Shown: positions 42,530 to 55,093 of the stretch, piece after piece
Layout: each line of letters begins with the position of its first letter
Position numbering within the stretch: position 1 is the stretch's first letter
Assembly: GCF_040712315.1 (NCBI RefSeq)
Contig: NC_134017.1
Location: forward strand, 27,449,273 to 27,513,272
DNA: 64,000 bases
DNA from: Castanea sativa
Taxonomy: Eukaryota; Streptophyta; Magnoliopsida; Fagales; Fagaceae
Reading direction: 5' to 3'
Position numbers and translations under genes: made by a program
The notes under the pieces: model-generated
Told to the model about the DNA's origin: nothing
The model's database searches: none
What the model saw: only the letters and a program-made list of their open reading frames with translations

Positions 42530-43190
42530 TTGATGAAGCAAAAAGAACAACATAAAAATCTAATTATAAAAAAAAAAAAAAACATAAATAGATGTGATAG
42601 ACAAAACCAATAAATAGATACTATATATATAAGAAGAAATCTGCAAAAATGATTAAAAACTCACAAATTAAATGCATGAAGGATGAATGATACAGATCAA
42701 GTCTTGTGTTTGACACAATCTTCTTAAAGCAGATTTCGTCTTTCACATAATTTGTGATATTTTGAGACTCAAAGATGTCTGTGTCACTTTTGAGAAACTC
42801 TCTGAGAGAGAAAATATTTTGTGCATTAGCATTTGAGTCAAAGAGAGAGAAAGAGAGATAGATTAGTTCGAAGAGTATGGACCTTGTGTGCTTCTTCTCC
42901 GTGCTATAGATAATTTTATTCTTGGAGGCAGGCGTTCGTGAGTTTTAAAGCATCACAAATTATGTGAGAGGCGAAATCTGCTTTAAGGAGATTGTGTCAA
43001 ACACAAAACTTGATCTGTATTATTCATCCTTCATGCATTTAGTCTGTTAGTTTTTAATTATTTTGCAGACTTCCTCTCATATATACAGTATCTATTTATT
43101 GGTTTTGCTATCAAATCTATTTGTGTTTTTTTCTTTTTTTTTTTTGCTTATAATTAAATCTGTATGTTGCTCCTTTTTGTTTTATCACAA
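42530..43190. repeat. long foldback: ~245-bp inverted arms with 171-bp loop
   Basis: The left arm, about 42530-42769, is the inverted counterpart of the right arm, about 42941-43190. Shared blocks include gaaatctgctttaa, gattgtgtcaaacacaa, cttgatctgtat, attcatccttcatgcattta and tatctatttattggttttg. Identity is about 85%. The loop holds (ga)-rich sequence. A transcript from either strand would form a long hairpin. It may be a foldback transposon or a small-RNA source; no coding potential. Confidence 0.85.
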
Positions 43191-44229
43191 AAGTAAATTG
43201 TTGAACATTCTTTCAACTAAAGATGCTACTTGGGTGGGTTTTATAGTTAATTCAATGGAGAGCTTGGTTTTACTTGATGAGTGTAAGTATATGTGTCATC
43301 TGAGATTCTCAATACCAAGATTAGTTTGTTGAAGTTTCTTTTTAGGCGGGTATTTTGGTGAAGTTCATATTGAACTATTTGTGGAATCAAATATGCAATT
43401 TGAGAATCAAAACAAGCTCTTATTATGTTCGCTCTTTTTTTCCCTCTTATTGTTGGCCACATGAACATTAGAGAAATTAATTTATTAAGCAGAAGAAAAA
43501 TCATAATGAAGATTGTGGTTATCATGTCCCAACTGATATTTGTTGTGTCAATAAAATTGTGCACATCCTCAAAGATGGAAATGTCATGGTGTTGTATACA
43601 TGCTTAGCCAACGTAATATTATCACATTTGATTGCCCTTGTGACAACATGAACAATTTGATGAGGTTAGTCTCTTTGCCCTCAGCCCCCACCCAGAAAAA
43701 AGGGGCTGAATTTCTGCAATCTGTCCAGGGTGCATAAATATTTCACTATATCAAATAGAAGGCTTTTGATTCTTTACACACATATTTAATTGATTTTATG
43801 TTTTCTTTTTGTATGTAATTTTTAACTACTTAAAAATGTCAGAGTTTGAGGAAAATCATGTAATTATTGAATTATATGATTTTTTATGGCATAAGACTGC
43901 TGGGCTAGTGGGTGAGATCATTGATAAGTAGGTTGCTGAAATAGACAACTCGGTATGCTTGATTACTCTTTACTTTTTGTATACAGCAAAGTCCAGTTCA
44001 AATTTTTGACTCAGTCCTATGATTCTTCAATGCCAATGTTCTTTTATTTCTTTTTAAGAGTATTGAGTCTATTACTCTAATATAATTACATACCTTGTTA
44101 GTGTGATATTTATTTTGTGAGAAAGTGTTAATTAAGAGTCCGACATTTTTTTTTTTTTTTTGAGGGGGAAGAGTCCGACATTGGAAAGTGAAAGAAGATG
44201 CTATACTTCTTCCTTCATAAATGCCATAA
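43191..44229. other. non-coding or unrecognised stretch
   Basis: Short frames only. Some pieces (for example around 43200-43330 and 43840-43950) look like decayed coding sequence, but I do not recognise a family. Confidence 0.3.
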
Positions 44230-44558
44230 TCTATCTATAAAGTTTTTTTTTTTTTTGAAACCAAACGATAGAAACTTTATTGATAATAGTAGTTCACAAC
44301 AGACCACACAAAAATATACATGAGCGAGGTGCCAAACAAGAGAAAACACAAAGACAAGAAGCCCCTGCACTCCAAAAAAAGACCCACTGAATACACACCC
44401 CCAAAAAAAGACCCACCTTCCCATTACACACCCAGACAAAGACCCACCTCCCCATTATCCAATCTACAAAATAAAAACTACCCCGTTATACAAACCTATA
44501 AAACAACAAAACACAGTAATCTACATCCAGACATATTTTGTATACATTAAGTAACCCG

Positions 44559-44860
44559 CTAATATGTGTCCAGTAACAGCAACGCCCCTTCTATTATTGT
44601 CTTCGGCTGTGATTGGACTTTCTCAAAATAGACTTTGTTCCTTGCATTCCGAAGAGCCCATGATAGAGCAGCCCACTGTTCCAGTTCCCTCTGTGTTAGC
44701 TTGTCTCCCAAAGTCCGAAAAAGATGAAAAAAATCCAACACTTCATTACTGCACTTCTGCACTCTGCCTTTTACCATTGCCCATACATTTCGAGCAAAGG
44801 GGCATTCCCATAGCAGATGAGCACAAGTTTCCCTCGTTTGTCTACACAATTCACATGTTG
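44559..44860 (-). pseudogene. LINE zf-RVT and C-terminal tail
   Basis: Reads CRQTRETCAHLLWECPFARN VW in two pieces (zf-RVT with Cys, His, Cys visible), then a helical tail LEQWAALSWALRNARNKVYF. Separated from the reverse transcriptase frame by several stops. Confidence 0.75.
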
Positions 44861-45069
44861 GATCAATTTGTATCTTCCTTCAAAAAAGATTGTCTCTTGT
44901 AGGGAGAATATTGGAGCAAGCCCGCCACAAAAAAGTTTTAACTTTAGGAGGTACTTTCAACGCCCAGATCTTATTCCACCATTTTCTATCTTCTTGTGCC
45001 TTTGAATGTTCAGCTTCTACCTGCTGGTTTAAATGAAGGGCTACCTAATATGCTGACTTAACAGTGAAT

Positions 45070-46741
45070 TCATGCCTCCTTTTCTTTCCAAATCAGACAG
45101 TCCCTTGAGCGGCTTCGATTAAGAGGTATGGTTAAGATTTCCGTTCTAGTTCTAGGTGCAAACGTTTCACAAACCTTTAATCTATTCCACTGCCATGTGT
45201 TTGTATCAATGAAGTCAGACACCTTAGCAGATAGCAGTTCTTCTCCAATGAACACTGGTTTATGAGATAACCAGCGTGAAGACGACACCTCAATCTTTGT
45301 ACCATCTCCCACCCTCCATCTTGTGCCTTTAAGAATGACATCCCTAGCAACTAACAAACTCCGCCAAACATACGAAGGTTGATATCCTAAGTCAGCCTGC
45401 ATAAAAGAGCAGTTAGGAAAATACCTTGACTTATAAACTCGATAAAACAAAGAATGTGTGTGGTGTATCAATCTCCAGGCTTGTTTAGCTAGCATTGCTA
45501 AATTAAAGGCATGTATATCTCGGAAATCTATTCCTCCTTTTTGCTTTGGTGTACACAATTTCTGCCAATTTATTCGGTGGATCTTTGTGTCATCCTTAGT
45601 CTGTCCCCACCAATATTTGGCTAAGATAGACTTGATAGAGTCCTCTACTACCTTTGGAATTTTAAATAGGCCCATAGAGTACAATGGAATGGCTTGTGCA
45701 ATTGTCTTGATCAAAACTTCTCTTCCTGCCTTAGAAAGAAGCTTTTCCTTCCATCCCATAACCCTTTTATTGATTTGGTCATGCATCGCTTTAAAAGTAT
45801 CAACTTTTGATTTACCACATGCCATTGGTAGGCCAAGATATTTCTCACAGTTATTCATTACCCTTGCACCCAATAAGTGCTGTATCTCCCTCTTAACTCC
45901 TGCATTTGTATTTTTACTAAAGAACACAGAAGTTCTTTGTCGATTAATGGCTTGACCAGGTGTCTCTTCGTATTGACCTAGGGTGTGTAGAAGGTGTTGA
46001 CATTCTCCAATTGATGCTTCACAGAACAACAAGCTATCACCAGCAAAAAGTAAATGAGAAGTATGAACTCCTCCCCTACATGATAAAACTCCATGTAAAT
46101 TTCTATTTTTTGAAGCTTTTCTTATCAGTCCAGATAACCCCTTAACATAAATAAGGAATAGATATGATGACAAAGGGTCACCTTGCTTTATCCCTTGGGT
46201 TGGGTGAACAAAACCCTTAGGCTCCCCATTTACCAAGATAGAGTAAGATGTTGTACAAACTATTTCCATTGCCAATCGGTCCCACCTTTCATCCAACCCT
46301 ATTTTAAACATCATTTGCCTAAGAAATTCCCATTTCACCCGATCATAAGCTTTACTAATGTCAAGTTTGATTGCCATTTGCCTTTTTTTTTTCCCCTTCC
46401 TGTTATTTCTCATCCTGTGTAACAACTCAAAAAGCTACAGTAGTATTATCAGTTACTTGCCTACCTGGCACAAAAGTGCTTTGGGCATCTGATATCACAT
46501 TTGGCAAAATCACTTTCAACTTGTTGGCTAAAACCTTTGAGACAATTTTGGATATCAAATTTTCTAAACTGATTGGACGAAAATCAGACATATATTGTGG
46601 TTCATTCTTTTTAGGAATGAGGACAATATGTGTGTAATTCATTTTTCTTAGAACATGGCCAGAATGTAAAACAGACAAGACAACCTTTGTAACATCCCCA
46701 CCCACAATATGCCAGTATTTTTTAAAGAAGAAAGGAGACAT
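45070..46741 (-). pseudogene. LINE reverse transcriptase, catalytic box altered
   Basis: Motifs: MNYTHIVLIPKKNEPQYMSD FRPISL (in two pieces), KLDISKAYDRVKWEFLRQM, GIKQGDPLSSYLFLIYVKGL, then LLFAGDSLLFCEAS where F-A-D-D is expected, so one catalytic Asp is replaced by Gly. YLGLPMACGKSK, MGWKEKLLSKAGREVLIKTI and GGIDFRDIHAFNLAMLAKQA follow. A stop near 46427 splits the domain; 451 codons downstream are open. Inactive on two counts. Confidence 0.9.
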
Positions 46742-46745
46742 AATA

Positions 46746-48113
46746 TCTGGACCAGGTTATTTAGATAGGTGCATTTGAAATAAAGCACTTTGAACCTCTT
46801 CTGTTGTGTATGGTTGGAGACGGTGGTGATTCATTTCCGGAGTGACCACATGATCCATTGCTTCCAAGACTCTATCATTAGGACATGGATGTGTCGAACT
46901 AAACAACCCTTGGAAGTAATCTTCTGCCACCCTTGCAATATCGGCCTCATCCTCACACCAATTGCCACTACTATCAAAAATTCCATTGATATGCTTCTTC
47001 CGTTTTCGTTGACTGGCTCTTTGATGGAAGAATTTTGTATTTTTATCACCAGCTTGAAGCCAAATGGATCTAGATCGTTGCCGTCAATGCAGTTCATCTT
47101 GATACAAAATTGTATTGATCTCATCTTTAACTCTTCGAATGGCATGATAGTTTTCGGGAACATTAGAAGTGTACAATTCATGTAGAACCTGATGTTTGGC
47201 TTTAAGCTGATGTGATGAAGCACCAAATGTGACCCTACTCCAATCCACTAGTGCCATCCTACATTGCTTGATTTTTTCAAAAAGAATAAACATAGGGCAG
47301 CCCGTGGGTATCACATTTGTCCATGCATGTTGTATTATAGCTTCACAATTAGGGTGGGTGGCCCACTTCTCCTCAAACCGTCTAGGTATTCTTCTAGGCC
47401 TAACATAATGTTGTTCCACCTGTGTATTCAAAATAAGGGGCACATGATCAGAATAAGGCACAGGAAAATGTGATACTCTATTGGAAGGAAATAGTTCCCT
47501 CCATGCCAACGTTGCACATGCTATCAAGGCGTTCTTGCACATAATCAGCCCCCTCACAACCATTGTCCCATGTAAAAATATTTCCAGTGTAACCCAAATC
47601 AATCAAACCACAATGCAATAAAGTACTTCTAAATTCTTGCATGAGATGCATTGGTTTAGGTAGTCGGCTATCCTTTTCCTTAGCAGACAAGATCTCATTG
47701 TAGTCTCCTATACACAACCATGGAGTTGAATTCTGTAAACTTAAATATTTGAGTAAATCCCAAGTTTCATGACGCATGTGTTCTTCTGGTTTCCCATAAA
47801 AGCCAGTAATCCTCTAAGACACATTTTGGTTAGTACGAATAAGAGCATCAATGTGGTTCTGAGTGTAAGTTTGGATATCCAAATCCACTTCGTCTTTCCA
47901 TAACATTGCCAAGCCGCCCCTCCTACCTAAGCAAGGAACAACCAACATAGCATCAAAATGTAACTCCTTTTGAATCCATTTCATTTTAGTAACGGTTCAT
48001 TTTGTCTCCATCAGGAACAAAACATTGGAAGCTTTTTTACTCACTAAGTAAGAGAGAACCTCCACTGCTCGTGGGTTCCCAAGCCCACGGCAGTTCCAAC
48101 TTAGGACAATCAT
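46746..48113 (-). pseudogene. LINE endonuclease region
   Basis: Starts MIVLSWNCRGLGNPRAVEVL at 48113, the standard APE-type endonuclease opening (NCRG). Later come TPWLCIGDYNEILSAKEKDS with the catalytic GDYNE, then GYTGNIFTWDNG, and VSHFPVPYSDHVPLIL with the catalytic SDH. Frame breaks lie near 47820, 47480 and 47085. The linker to reverse transcriptase includes FGASSHQLKAKHQVL. Catalytic residues are visible but the frame is broken. Confidence 0.85.
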
Positions 48114-48453
48114 TGCTCTCGGCGGGGTTAGGTATTAGCCTCCGTTGTTGGAAATAGAATGGTATTGACATCCTATGTTTTTGTTCTTTTGTGTGTCTCT
48201 AACTCCCCTGTTTCCCCAGTTTTATGTGGAACTGGGTATTCCCTCTTCTGCCCCAAAGTGTCTGAAATGCCCATTTCTTCTTGTTTAACAAAAGCAACTT
48301 TTCGGTTCGCTCTTTTCCACATTGCTGTTTTATGGGTTCCCCCAGATACATGTTTTCTATGAACAGACCCACTTGCTTGCATTATTGTATCAATTGCCTT
48401 TGAGATTGAATTTTGGGTGGTCTAAAAAATTGGCACATCGAATAAATTATCTC

Positions 48454-49480
48454 CTAAAAATTGGGATGAAGCACAAGCGTAGTATTTTCATTAATCACCA
48501 CTTCCTCTACCTTATCATCACGTTGCCCATCCTGGTTATTAGGAAGAGAATTGCTTTTCCGAGTAACTTGCGCCATCTCAGCATGATCCGTGGAGGTGTC
48601 CATCACAAGGCCAGGATTCTTGGGATTGCTAAGGGTGGTTCCCAAAATATGTGTTGGTTCAGGAACTGCTTCTAGTGTAGTTACTTCCTTTGTCACGGCT
48701 TTTGCCGTAGAGGTGTCGTGCTTCCAGTTTCGCTGACCGCCCGCCGCTCGTCGATATCCAACCTTCATCCATTCCCCATATTCAAATGCATGTGTTGCCT
48801 CAGGTCTCAATTTATCGCAAGACTTAACTTCATGCCCGATCAAGCCACACTAAAAACAGAAACTAACCAACCTTTCATATTTGAATGCCACCCACACTAC
48901 ATCTCCCTCGGGGCTCTTAATCTGACTACCACGATGAAGAGGCTTGTCTAATGGAAGTTCGACTTGAATCCGAAGGAACCTAGCCTGGTCAGAATTAAAA
49001 CCTTTACAGTCCACTTCAACAACCCGTCCCAATGCCAAATTGATGTCCTGCCCAACTTCTTTAGAAAAAAGATCAAATGGAAGTCCCCATACTTGAACCC
49101 ACATTGGGCATAGATTAAAAGAAATATTCCCCGCTGTCAGGCCTTTTTTCCCATATTCGCAAGAGCAAAACAGAATTATCAAAACACCATGGTTTGTTAT
49201 GAAGCACCCACTGTAGTTGACTGTCCATGGCAAACTTACACTGTAATAGCCCTTCCCCAACTTCAAGAATCTTTAAATCGGCCCCAAATTTCCAACTATT
49301 CCGAAGCAAATTCTTAGCCGCCCTTAAGTTGATTTGTTTATTCGTTAAAAATCTCCCAAAAAGGCTAAGCGAGCATTCTTCCAGAATCTTTTCCCTTTGG
49401 GTAGGACGGAGTTGTATAATTCGACCCTCCTCGGATGTTAATTGAAATTGCTGTAAACATTTGATAACCTCGTGATGCAT
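48454..49480 (-). pseudogene. LINE ORF1 (DUF4283 plus zinc knuckle)
   Basis: Starts ATG at 49480 (MHHEVIKCLQQFQLTSEEGR). The DUF4283 body follows across a frame change near 49140 (MWVQVWGLPFDLFSKEVGQD; ALGRVVEVDCKG; RFLRIQVELPLDKPL), then a CCHC knuckle FCF-x-CGLIGHEVKSC interrupted by a TAG at about 48850. The C-terminal part is hydrophilic. It would bind LINE RNA. Confidence 0.8.
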
Positions 49481-49804
49481 AGAAACTGATAGTAGTAGTA
49501 AGGAAAAGGAAAAAAACCACTTCTGAAAACAGTAGTGGAGGGAAAACTCACCCTAAGTGAGAGAGAAAACTCCTATCGTGAGGAGAGGAAAAAGTTGACT
49601 ACCAAAACTTTCTAAATCTCTATCTATCTATATAGTTTTAAACATTGAATAATTAGGCTAGTTTTTATTTTTGTAGCTTAGCTTTGTTAGTTCAATGTTG
49701 GATTTTTTCCTCGACCTAGATGTTCAGGGCTCTTTGTTAAATGTTGGGTTTGTTAATTTGATTAATTTCTCCCTTAAATAAAAAGAAGTAATGCATGTAT
49801 GGTT

Positions 49805-49829
49805 TATATATATATATATATATATATAT

Positions 49830-49861
<32 letters not shown>

Positions 49862-49862
49862 G
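49805..49862. repeat. (TA)n - T10 - G22 composite simple repeat
   Basis: A TA run, then ten T, then 22 consecutive G (49841-49862). The G-tract could form a G-quadruplex and is hard to sequence, so its length may be inexact. Confidence 0.9.
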
Positions 49863-50578
49863 AAGCCTTTTTATTAAAAAACCATCATAACTACTCCTTC
49901 CCATTTTCTTTTCTCACAATATGGAACCATTAACTCCTCTCTCTTATTTTTATTTTTATTTTTTCCACATTATGGGGCCATATACTTGGCAAAAGTTGAC
50001 CATTAATTCTTGGTTTGGAGTTATTTTCATTTAACCAACCACATAAAGTGATAATTTATGTATAGTTTTAGTTGCATGACTTTTTAAATGAATTATGTGA
50101 CTTATTTAAATAATATGCATGGATAGTTTTACAAACCACTATGTAGTAGGATGGAAGAGATAGCTCCAACCTAGCTTGGATCTAAATTTTGTCCTTTTCA
50201 GGTTTAAAGAATTTCGGTGTCCAAAATTTGGCTCATCATAGTCATCTAAACTCAGATAAGTTTTCATGAAAGAACAATGTAATATGTTTCATTTAACGTA
50301 TCTGGACGGCACAATATTGTCTTCCAGAGCAGTGCTCTATTCTCTTAAAGTTCCCACAAACAAGAAGGTTACAACTAGGTCTAACAACTTCTCTTCTTTC
50401 TCTAGTTGTATTACTGATACAATTTATCTTCCTCGGCAGATAATGTTTCTTCAGGTGAGCTACTAGAATCTTTTTTATCTCAAGTACACCCAAAGACCAT
50501 AGCAGACATAGTGAGGACCTTTTCTAAGCCTTTGGTTGGCTGCAAATTGATGGACGAGCTACTAGCATTTGTTTGATC
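49863..50578. other. intergenic stretch downstream of the DOG1-domain gene
   Basis: Probably includes the 3' UTR of the gene ending at 50579. Two similar blocks (about 50478-50580 and 50581-50650: ctcaagtaca ... ttggttggctgcaaattgatg) show a ~105-bp tandem duplication running into the last exon. Confidence 0.5.
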
Positions 50579-53477
50579 TCAAGTACATTTAGACACCTTG
50601 GCAGACACAGTGACTGGACCCTTTTGAAACCTTTGGTTGGCTGCAAATTGATGAATTACATCTTGAATTCCCTCAAATGCGACTAGGAACTCTGCTGCAT
50701 CAGTTTGGCTCAACACCTTCTTCACCACCAACTCAAGTGCCTTGAACCTATCACATAATATACATATTAAACTGTCAAGATACTGCCACATTTAAGGTAG
50801 TCGTATAAATTAACCATGAGCGGATACAAAATGTGGAAAACAGAAAAACAAAGAAATAAGCCTAATATAGCAGAGATGTAAAATGGTGTCTTTCACATAC
50901 ATTTTACTTGACCAGATACTTTAGTGACATAACTTGCACATATCAAGTAGTTGTTATAGCTACATTATCAGTAATACTAATATATACATTAGCAAAGGGT
51001 TGGGGACATGGACCTGAGGTTTTGGGCCTTAGTGATGACATGTTCGATCTTCTTGAACTCAGAGTGGATACATCCCAAGGCAGAACCACTTGATGAGTTG
51101 TTAATTTGGTTGAAGGGAATATGTAGGATACACGTAGCTTGAATCTCAGCCATTTCCTCATCGAGTATTGCCTCCTCAATGCGCATCTCATGTATAAGCT
51201 GGGATAGGAGTTGTTTATTTCCCATTGAGTCTGATTCTGATAAGTAGGAGGCCGATGATAATGATGAACAGGCCAGGCCACGGACAAGGTTCAGCATGGC
51301 TGAGGGCCGCCAATCGCCAAGCCAAGTCAGGGAGACCAACTCCTGGGTTGGCCATTTTGGCATGAGGAGTTGAGCAACATCTTTAAGCTGGGTAGGTACC
51401 ATGGCTCGGCAGTAATGGGCATGGAACCTATTAAGTTGTTCTTCAATTAGCTCCTCAAGTTCCCACCTCACCTTGAGCTGCTTCTCTAGCTTTGCTGCTC
51501 TGTTCTTCTGCTCTTGCCTCCACAGACTTTGGTTCTCCAAGAGGAACTCCTCACCTGATAATCACATTAACTGTCAGCATCAAAGGAAATTGGTTGGGCC
51601 CAGCCTAACATAAAAGAATCCCTTTCCATACAAGAGGAGGTAATTTTAACCATCTAAGTTACTAAATTACTTTTAAGGACATACAAATTTTCGTTGATGA
51701 TAGGCCTGTGACCTTTAAATCTAATAGATCTTTACTGATAGGCCTGAAGGACCCAGTTTGATCCTTCAAAGAGAAACTCTCTCAATTAATATTAAGAAAT
51801 CAATCACATTTCATAAATAATTTAAAAGCATTGGGGCTCAAAGGCATGATTAGTCTCAATCTTTGAAACTAAGGTACCCAAATATTGATTTAACCTGATG
51901 TTCCACATTATTGTACTCTGAGCACCATTTCTGATTACAATTCTAAAAGTGCATGGTATTTCACAAGGTTAAACACATTTATTCAAGGCTTCAAAAGAGT
52001 TAGTCTGACCCTTTTTGTATTATCAGAAAAGAGATGCTGCTGCACAGCAACTAGACACAACTGAACAAATTGACATATGTCTATCCTGTCCAACTAAATT
52101 TGCAATTAAACCTAATGAAAGAAATCTCAGACCACAGTTTGTCTTATTAGATACATGCTTGAAGCAAGTATAAGAATAAATGATCTGTTTGCATTGGGTA
52201 TAATACCCATTTCATGAAATCCTTTAGACCTGAACTTACTGGTTCTATTCGAAGGCCAACATGAATGATCCAGGCAGGTAAAAATCTTAAGGCTTCATTC
52301 AATCTTAAGTTTTAATAAGGCTTCATTACGTATCGCCAATGGCCACACAACCTAGAGGCAATCTGCCCCCATTTGTGGTTTAGACCGGGGTTAAATTCCC
52401 TCAACTTACACTTATCCAAAAAAAAAAAGGGCTTCCTTAAATATCATTTTCACCATTTATCCCTTAGGTTTCCTTCATCTTTTCCAAGACCCAGATAAGC
52501 TTAGTCAAGTTCCCAAGTCAAAAAGTTCCAAATACCAAATTGCTTAACTAAAATGAATAAGTTACCACTATATGGCTTGTAGAGAACCACAAAGCTCTGA
52601 ACAGCTTTGTGGGCTGTCTAGAAAAATTACCATATATGGCCAAGAAATTATACTGGTCTATATTTTCCAGCAAAAGAATGAATCTTACTAATTTTCCCAT
52701 ACTGAAATTATAGAAAAGCATATGGGGCTTTTACCTCCAGAGAGTAATCTTCAAATATTCAAACTAGAGAATGACAAATTTGGGACTTACCTCGTTTGGC
52801 TGTTTGATTCTTATGGAGGGCTAAGCACTGGAATTTCTCTGATATGCCATCAATTTCATCACCACATTCTTCTATAACGAATTTCCTTGCCATTCCTTCC
52901 TCTTCTTCTCTTTCTTCGGGTAATTCTAACACTTCACATTCACTCTCATCACCAATATCACTGGAAAATATTTCCCTTTGATTAGGAACATGAATGAAAT
53001 ATGTGATTTAAAAATCAAAGGGTTTGTTTTTCTCCTTTAGTTTTCTTGGAAAACTATGGACCAAAGTTAATTAGAGTCAAAGCCCATTTGTCTACTTCTT
53101 ATCAAGAAAAGGGTAAAGAAAACATGGGACTTAAAAATCATTTGGAATGGTTGAAATTTTGATATAAAAATCCCACATTTTCTTTGGTTTACACTAACAA
53201 CTTTCTCAGAAACCAACCAGAGTAAAACTAAGAACTTGCATAATTTAGACTTCCTACAACAAAAGAAGAGACAATTTGCATATCCCATATTTTCTTTTCT
53301 GTTCTTTCTCGAGAACCATGCAGGAAAAGTTTATTGCATGCATTGAAAGTTCATTCTAGCAAAAGGAATAACGAAGACACAATAGCAAAAGAAACACAAG
53401 AAGAAAGAACAAACAAAAGTTGGAGTCTTTGAAGGAGTTGGAGCTTACAAGAGGGGTTGAGATGGCGCTCTTTTCAT
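50579..53477 (-). CDS. DOG1-domain protein, 302 aa, four exons
   Basis: Exons 53477-53449, 52960-52791, 51554-51014 and 50747-50579 join in frame across GT-AG introns to 302 codons plus TGA. The start MKRAPSQPLFDIGDE is followed by a Glu-rich stretch (residues 22-31). A coiled-coil-like segment QKNRAAKLEKQLKVRWELEE (82-101) leads into the DOG1 domain: LNRFHAHYCRAMVPTQLKDV at 107 and WLGDWRPSAMLNLVRG about 137-152. The C-terminal helices (FKALELVVKKVLSQTDAAEF; IQDVIHQFAANQRF) complete the fold. DOG1-domain proteins include the seed-dormancy regulator DOG1, DOG1-like proteins and the C-terminal part of TGA bZIP factors; no bZIP is present here. Function in this plant is not shown. No stops or frameshifts. 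I am sure of the family, less of the subgroup. Confidence 0.88.
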
Positions 53478-53597
53478 TGTTTTCTTTCTTTTCTCTCAAC
53501 TTTGGCTGTTTTTCTTAAAGTTTCTCTCTGTTCTTCTCGTCCGGGAAAGTGAACCATGAAAACAAGAAATGAGGAAAGAATTTCTCAAAGAGCGAGG

Positions 53598-53605
53598 TAT
53601 TTATA
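53598..53605 (-). promoter_or_regulatory. TATA box of the DOG1-domain gene
   Basis: TATAAATA on the minus strand, about 125 bases upstream of the ATG at 53477, leaving a leader of roughly 95 bases. Confidence 0.65.
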
Positions 53606-53609
53606 GTTC

Positions 53610-54840
53610 ATTATTATTATTATACTCTTGAGGAGAGCCGGGAATTTTTTTTTTATTATTATTAAAAAAAAAACTTATTTCAGTTAATTGTTTACAATTT
53701 TTAAAAACTTCAGTGTGTGTGTATATATTTAATTTGAAAGATGTCCGATTTATTTTTTAAACTAAATAATCCAATAAAAATAAGTTGTTTGATTTAATGA
53801 ATTTAGACTATCATGAACGAGAAAGTCTAGAGCCAAAAGATTTGACATTTTCTAATATTGCATACTGTTAGAGGAAAGTAAAAAAAATAATGCGAGTAAT
53901 CGATTTAGATGAAAATCAGTAAAAGCTTGTTAACTTAATTAGTGTGAAAAATGCTATTAGATATTTTGTGTATACATTACTTATAATGAATTTTATCCAA
54001 TTGTAGAGGCCAAGTTTATCAATAATTGAGAAAACTGAATACTACTCAATGCCCCTGACCCAATTGAATGACACTCTAATTGCAACATTCATATAATAGA
54101 ATTTGAAGTTTTATAATAGAAGCCAAAAATTTTCATTACCATATGCCTCTGTACTTCCCAACGCAAACAATCTTTTTAACTGCACAGAATTCAATTCAAC
54201 TTACTGTTTCATTTTTGCAATGTAAAGAACCAGAAATTTGAAGGGTTTGAATTCGTGTTTCCTTTCCATATGATTATATTGTCATCTGATTAGCAGGCTT
54301 CAAGTAACACCAAAAGTAAAATGGTTACTTTGATATACCAAATATGAGGTTGAGGTTCTTCCGTGTACAAGCTGAACAAATGCATTAAGTTTGCATACAA
54401 CACATTCAGAAACTATAATATGGTTTAAGTTCTAAGTCAAATCATTTCACTCTTTTATACTTTATTATTCTCATATCATATAGTTCAAGTTCCAAGTCAA
54501 ATCAATTCACTCTTTCACATTTTATTATTCTCATATTCAGTGTTTTCAAATTCTCATTTTATCTCTCATCGGTCTTTTTATTTATTCTTATTTTTATTTT
54601 TTTCATTTTGTTAGTAAAAGAAAATGATAAAACTTTATGTAATTTTGTATTTTTTTTTTCTTTGTTGATATATTCAACTCCTCTTTTTATTTTCATTAGA
54701 TTTTGTATAATTTAAATTTCTTTAGAAGATTTCGTATAATTTAAGTTTCTTTAGAAAAAATTCTTAGAGCCACCACTATCTTGGCTCAATAAGAACTTAA
54801 AAAACAGAACCCGCCAAACCTAATGAATCTATACATTTCT
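53610..54840. other. intergenic region between the two intact genes
   Basis: AT-rich. It serves as upstream region of the DOG1-domain gene and downstream region of the kinase gene. Apart from the tandem duplication at 54424-54541 I see no defined element. Confidence 0.5.
54424..54541. repeat. ~58-bp tandem duplication
   Basis: Two copies of a block containing agtcaaatca, ttcactctttt/c and acattttattattctcatat, with few differences. Intergenic. Confidence 0.85.
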
Positions 54841-55093
54841 ACAACAGTGTGAAGCAAGGCATTTCTTATCATCATTGAATAGATTATCTACAGAAAAGGC
54901 ATAGAATGACAAATAAATTTCTTTTCCTGCATATACATACATAAAGCAATCTTCGTCTAACTATAAACAGACTATTTTTACTTCACTGGCAACACTAAAT
55001 TAAGATGATGTAGTCCCAGTTCGTGCACTGAACCCATCACTCTAAAAGCATTTCATTTTGTTCACTTCTCTGCTTGCAGACATCCATAACAAA

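Larger units (their letters stand above)
44243..49622 (-). mobile_element. near full-length L1-type LINE, minus strand
   Basis: Order on the minus strand: 5' UTR, ORF1 (DUF4283/zinc knuckle), endonuclease, reverse transcriptase, zf-RVT, 3' end with AATAAA and a 14-base A tail (T-run at 44243-44256). Flanking words tctatctataaag (44230-44242) and tctatctatatag (49623-49635) agree at 12 of 13, a good target-site duplication. All ORFs carry stops or frameshifts, so it is dead. Confidence 0.9.

Noticed and set aside
43063..43332. 89-codon plus-strand frame
   Set aside because: Starts inside the foldback arm with T-rich composition; no recognisable domain.
45458..45955. 165-codon plus-strand frame
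   Set aside because: Complement of the LINE reverse transcriptase; no independent support.
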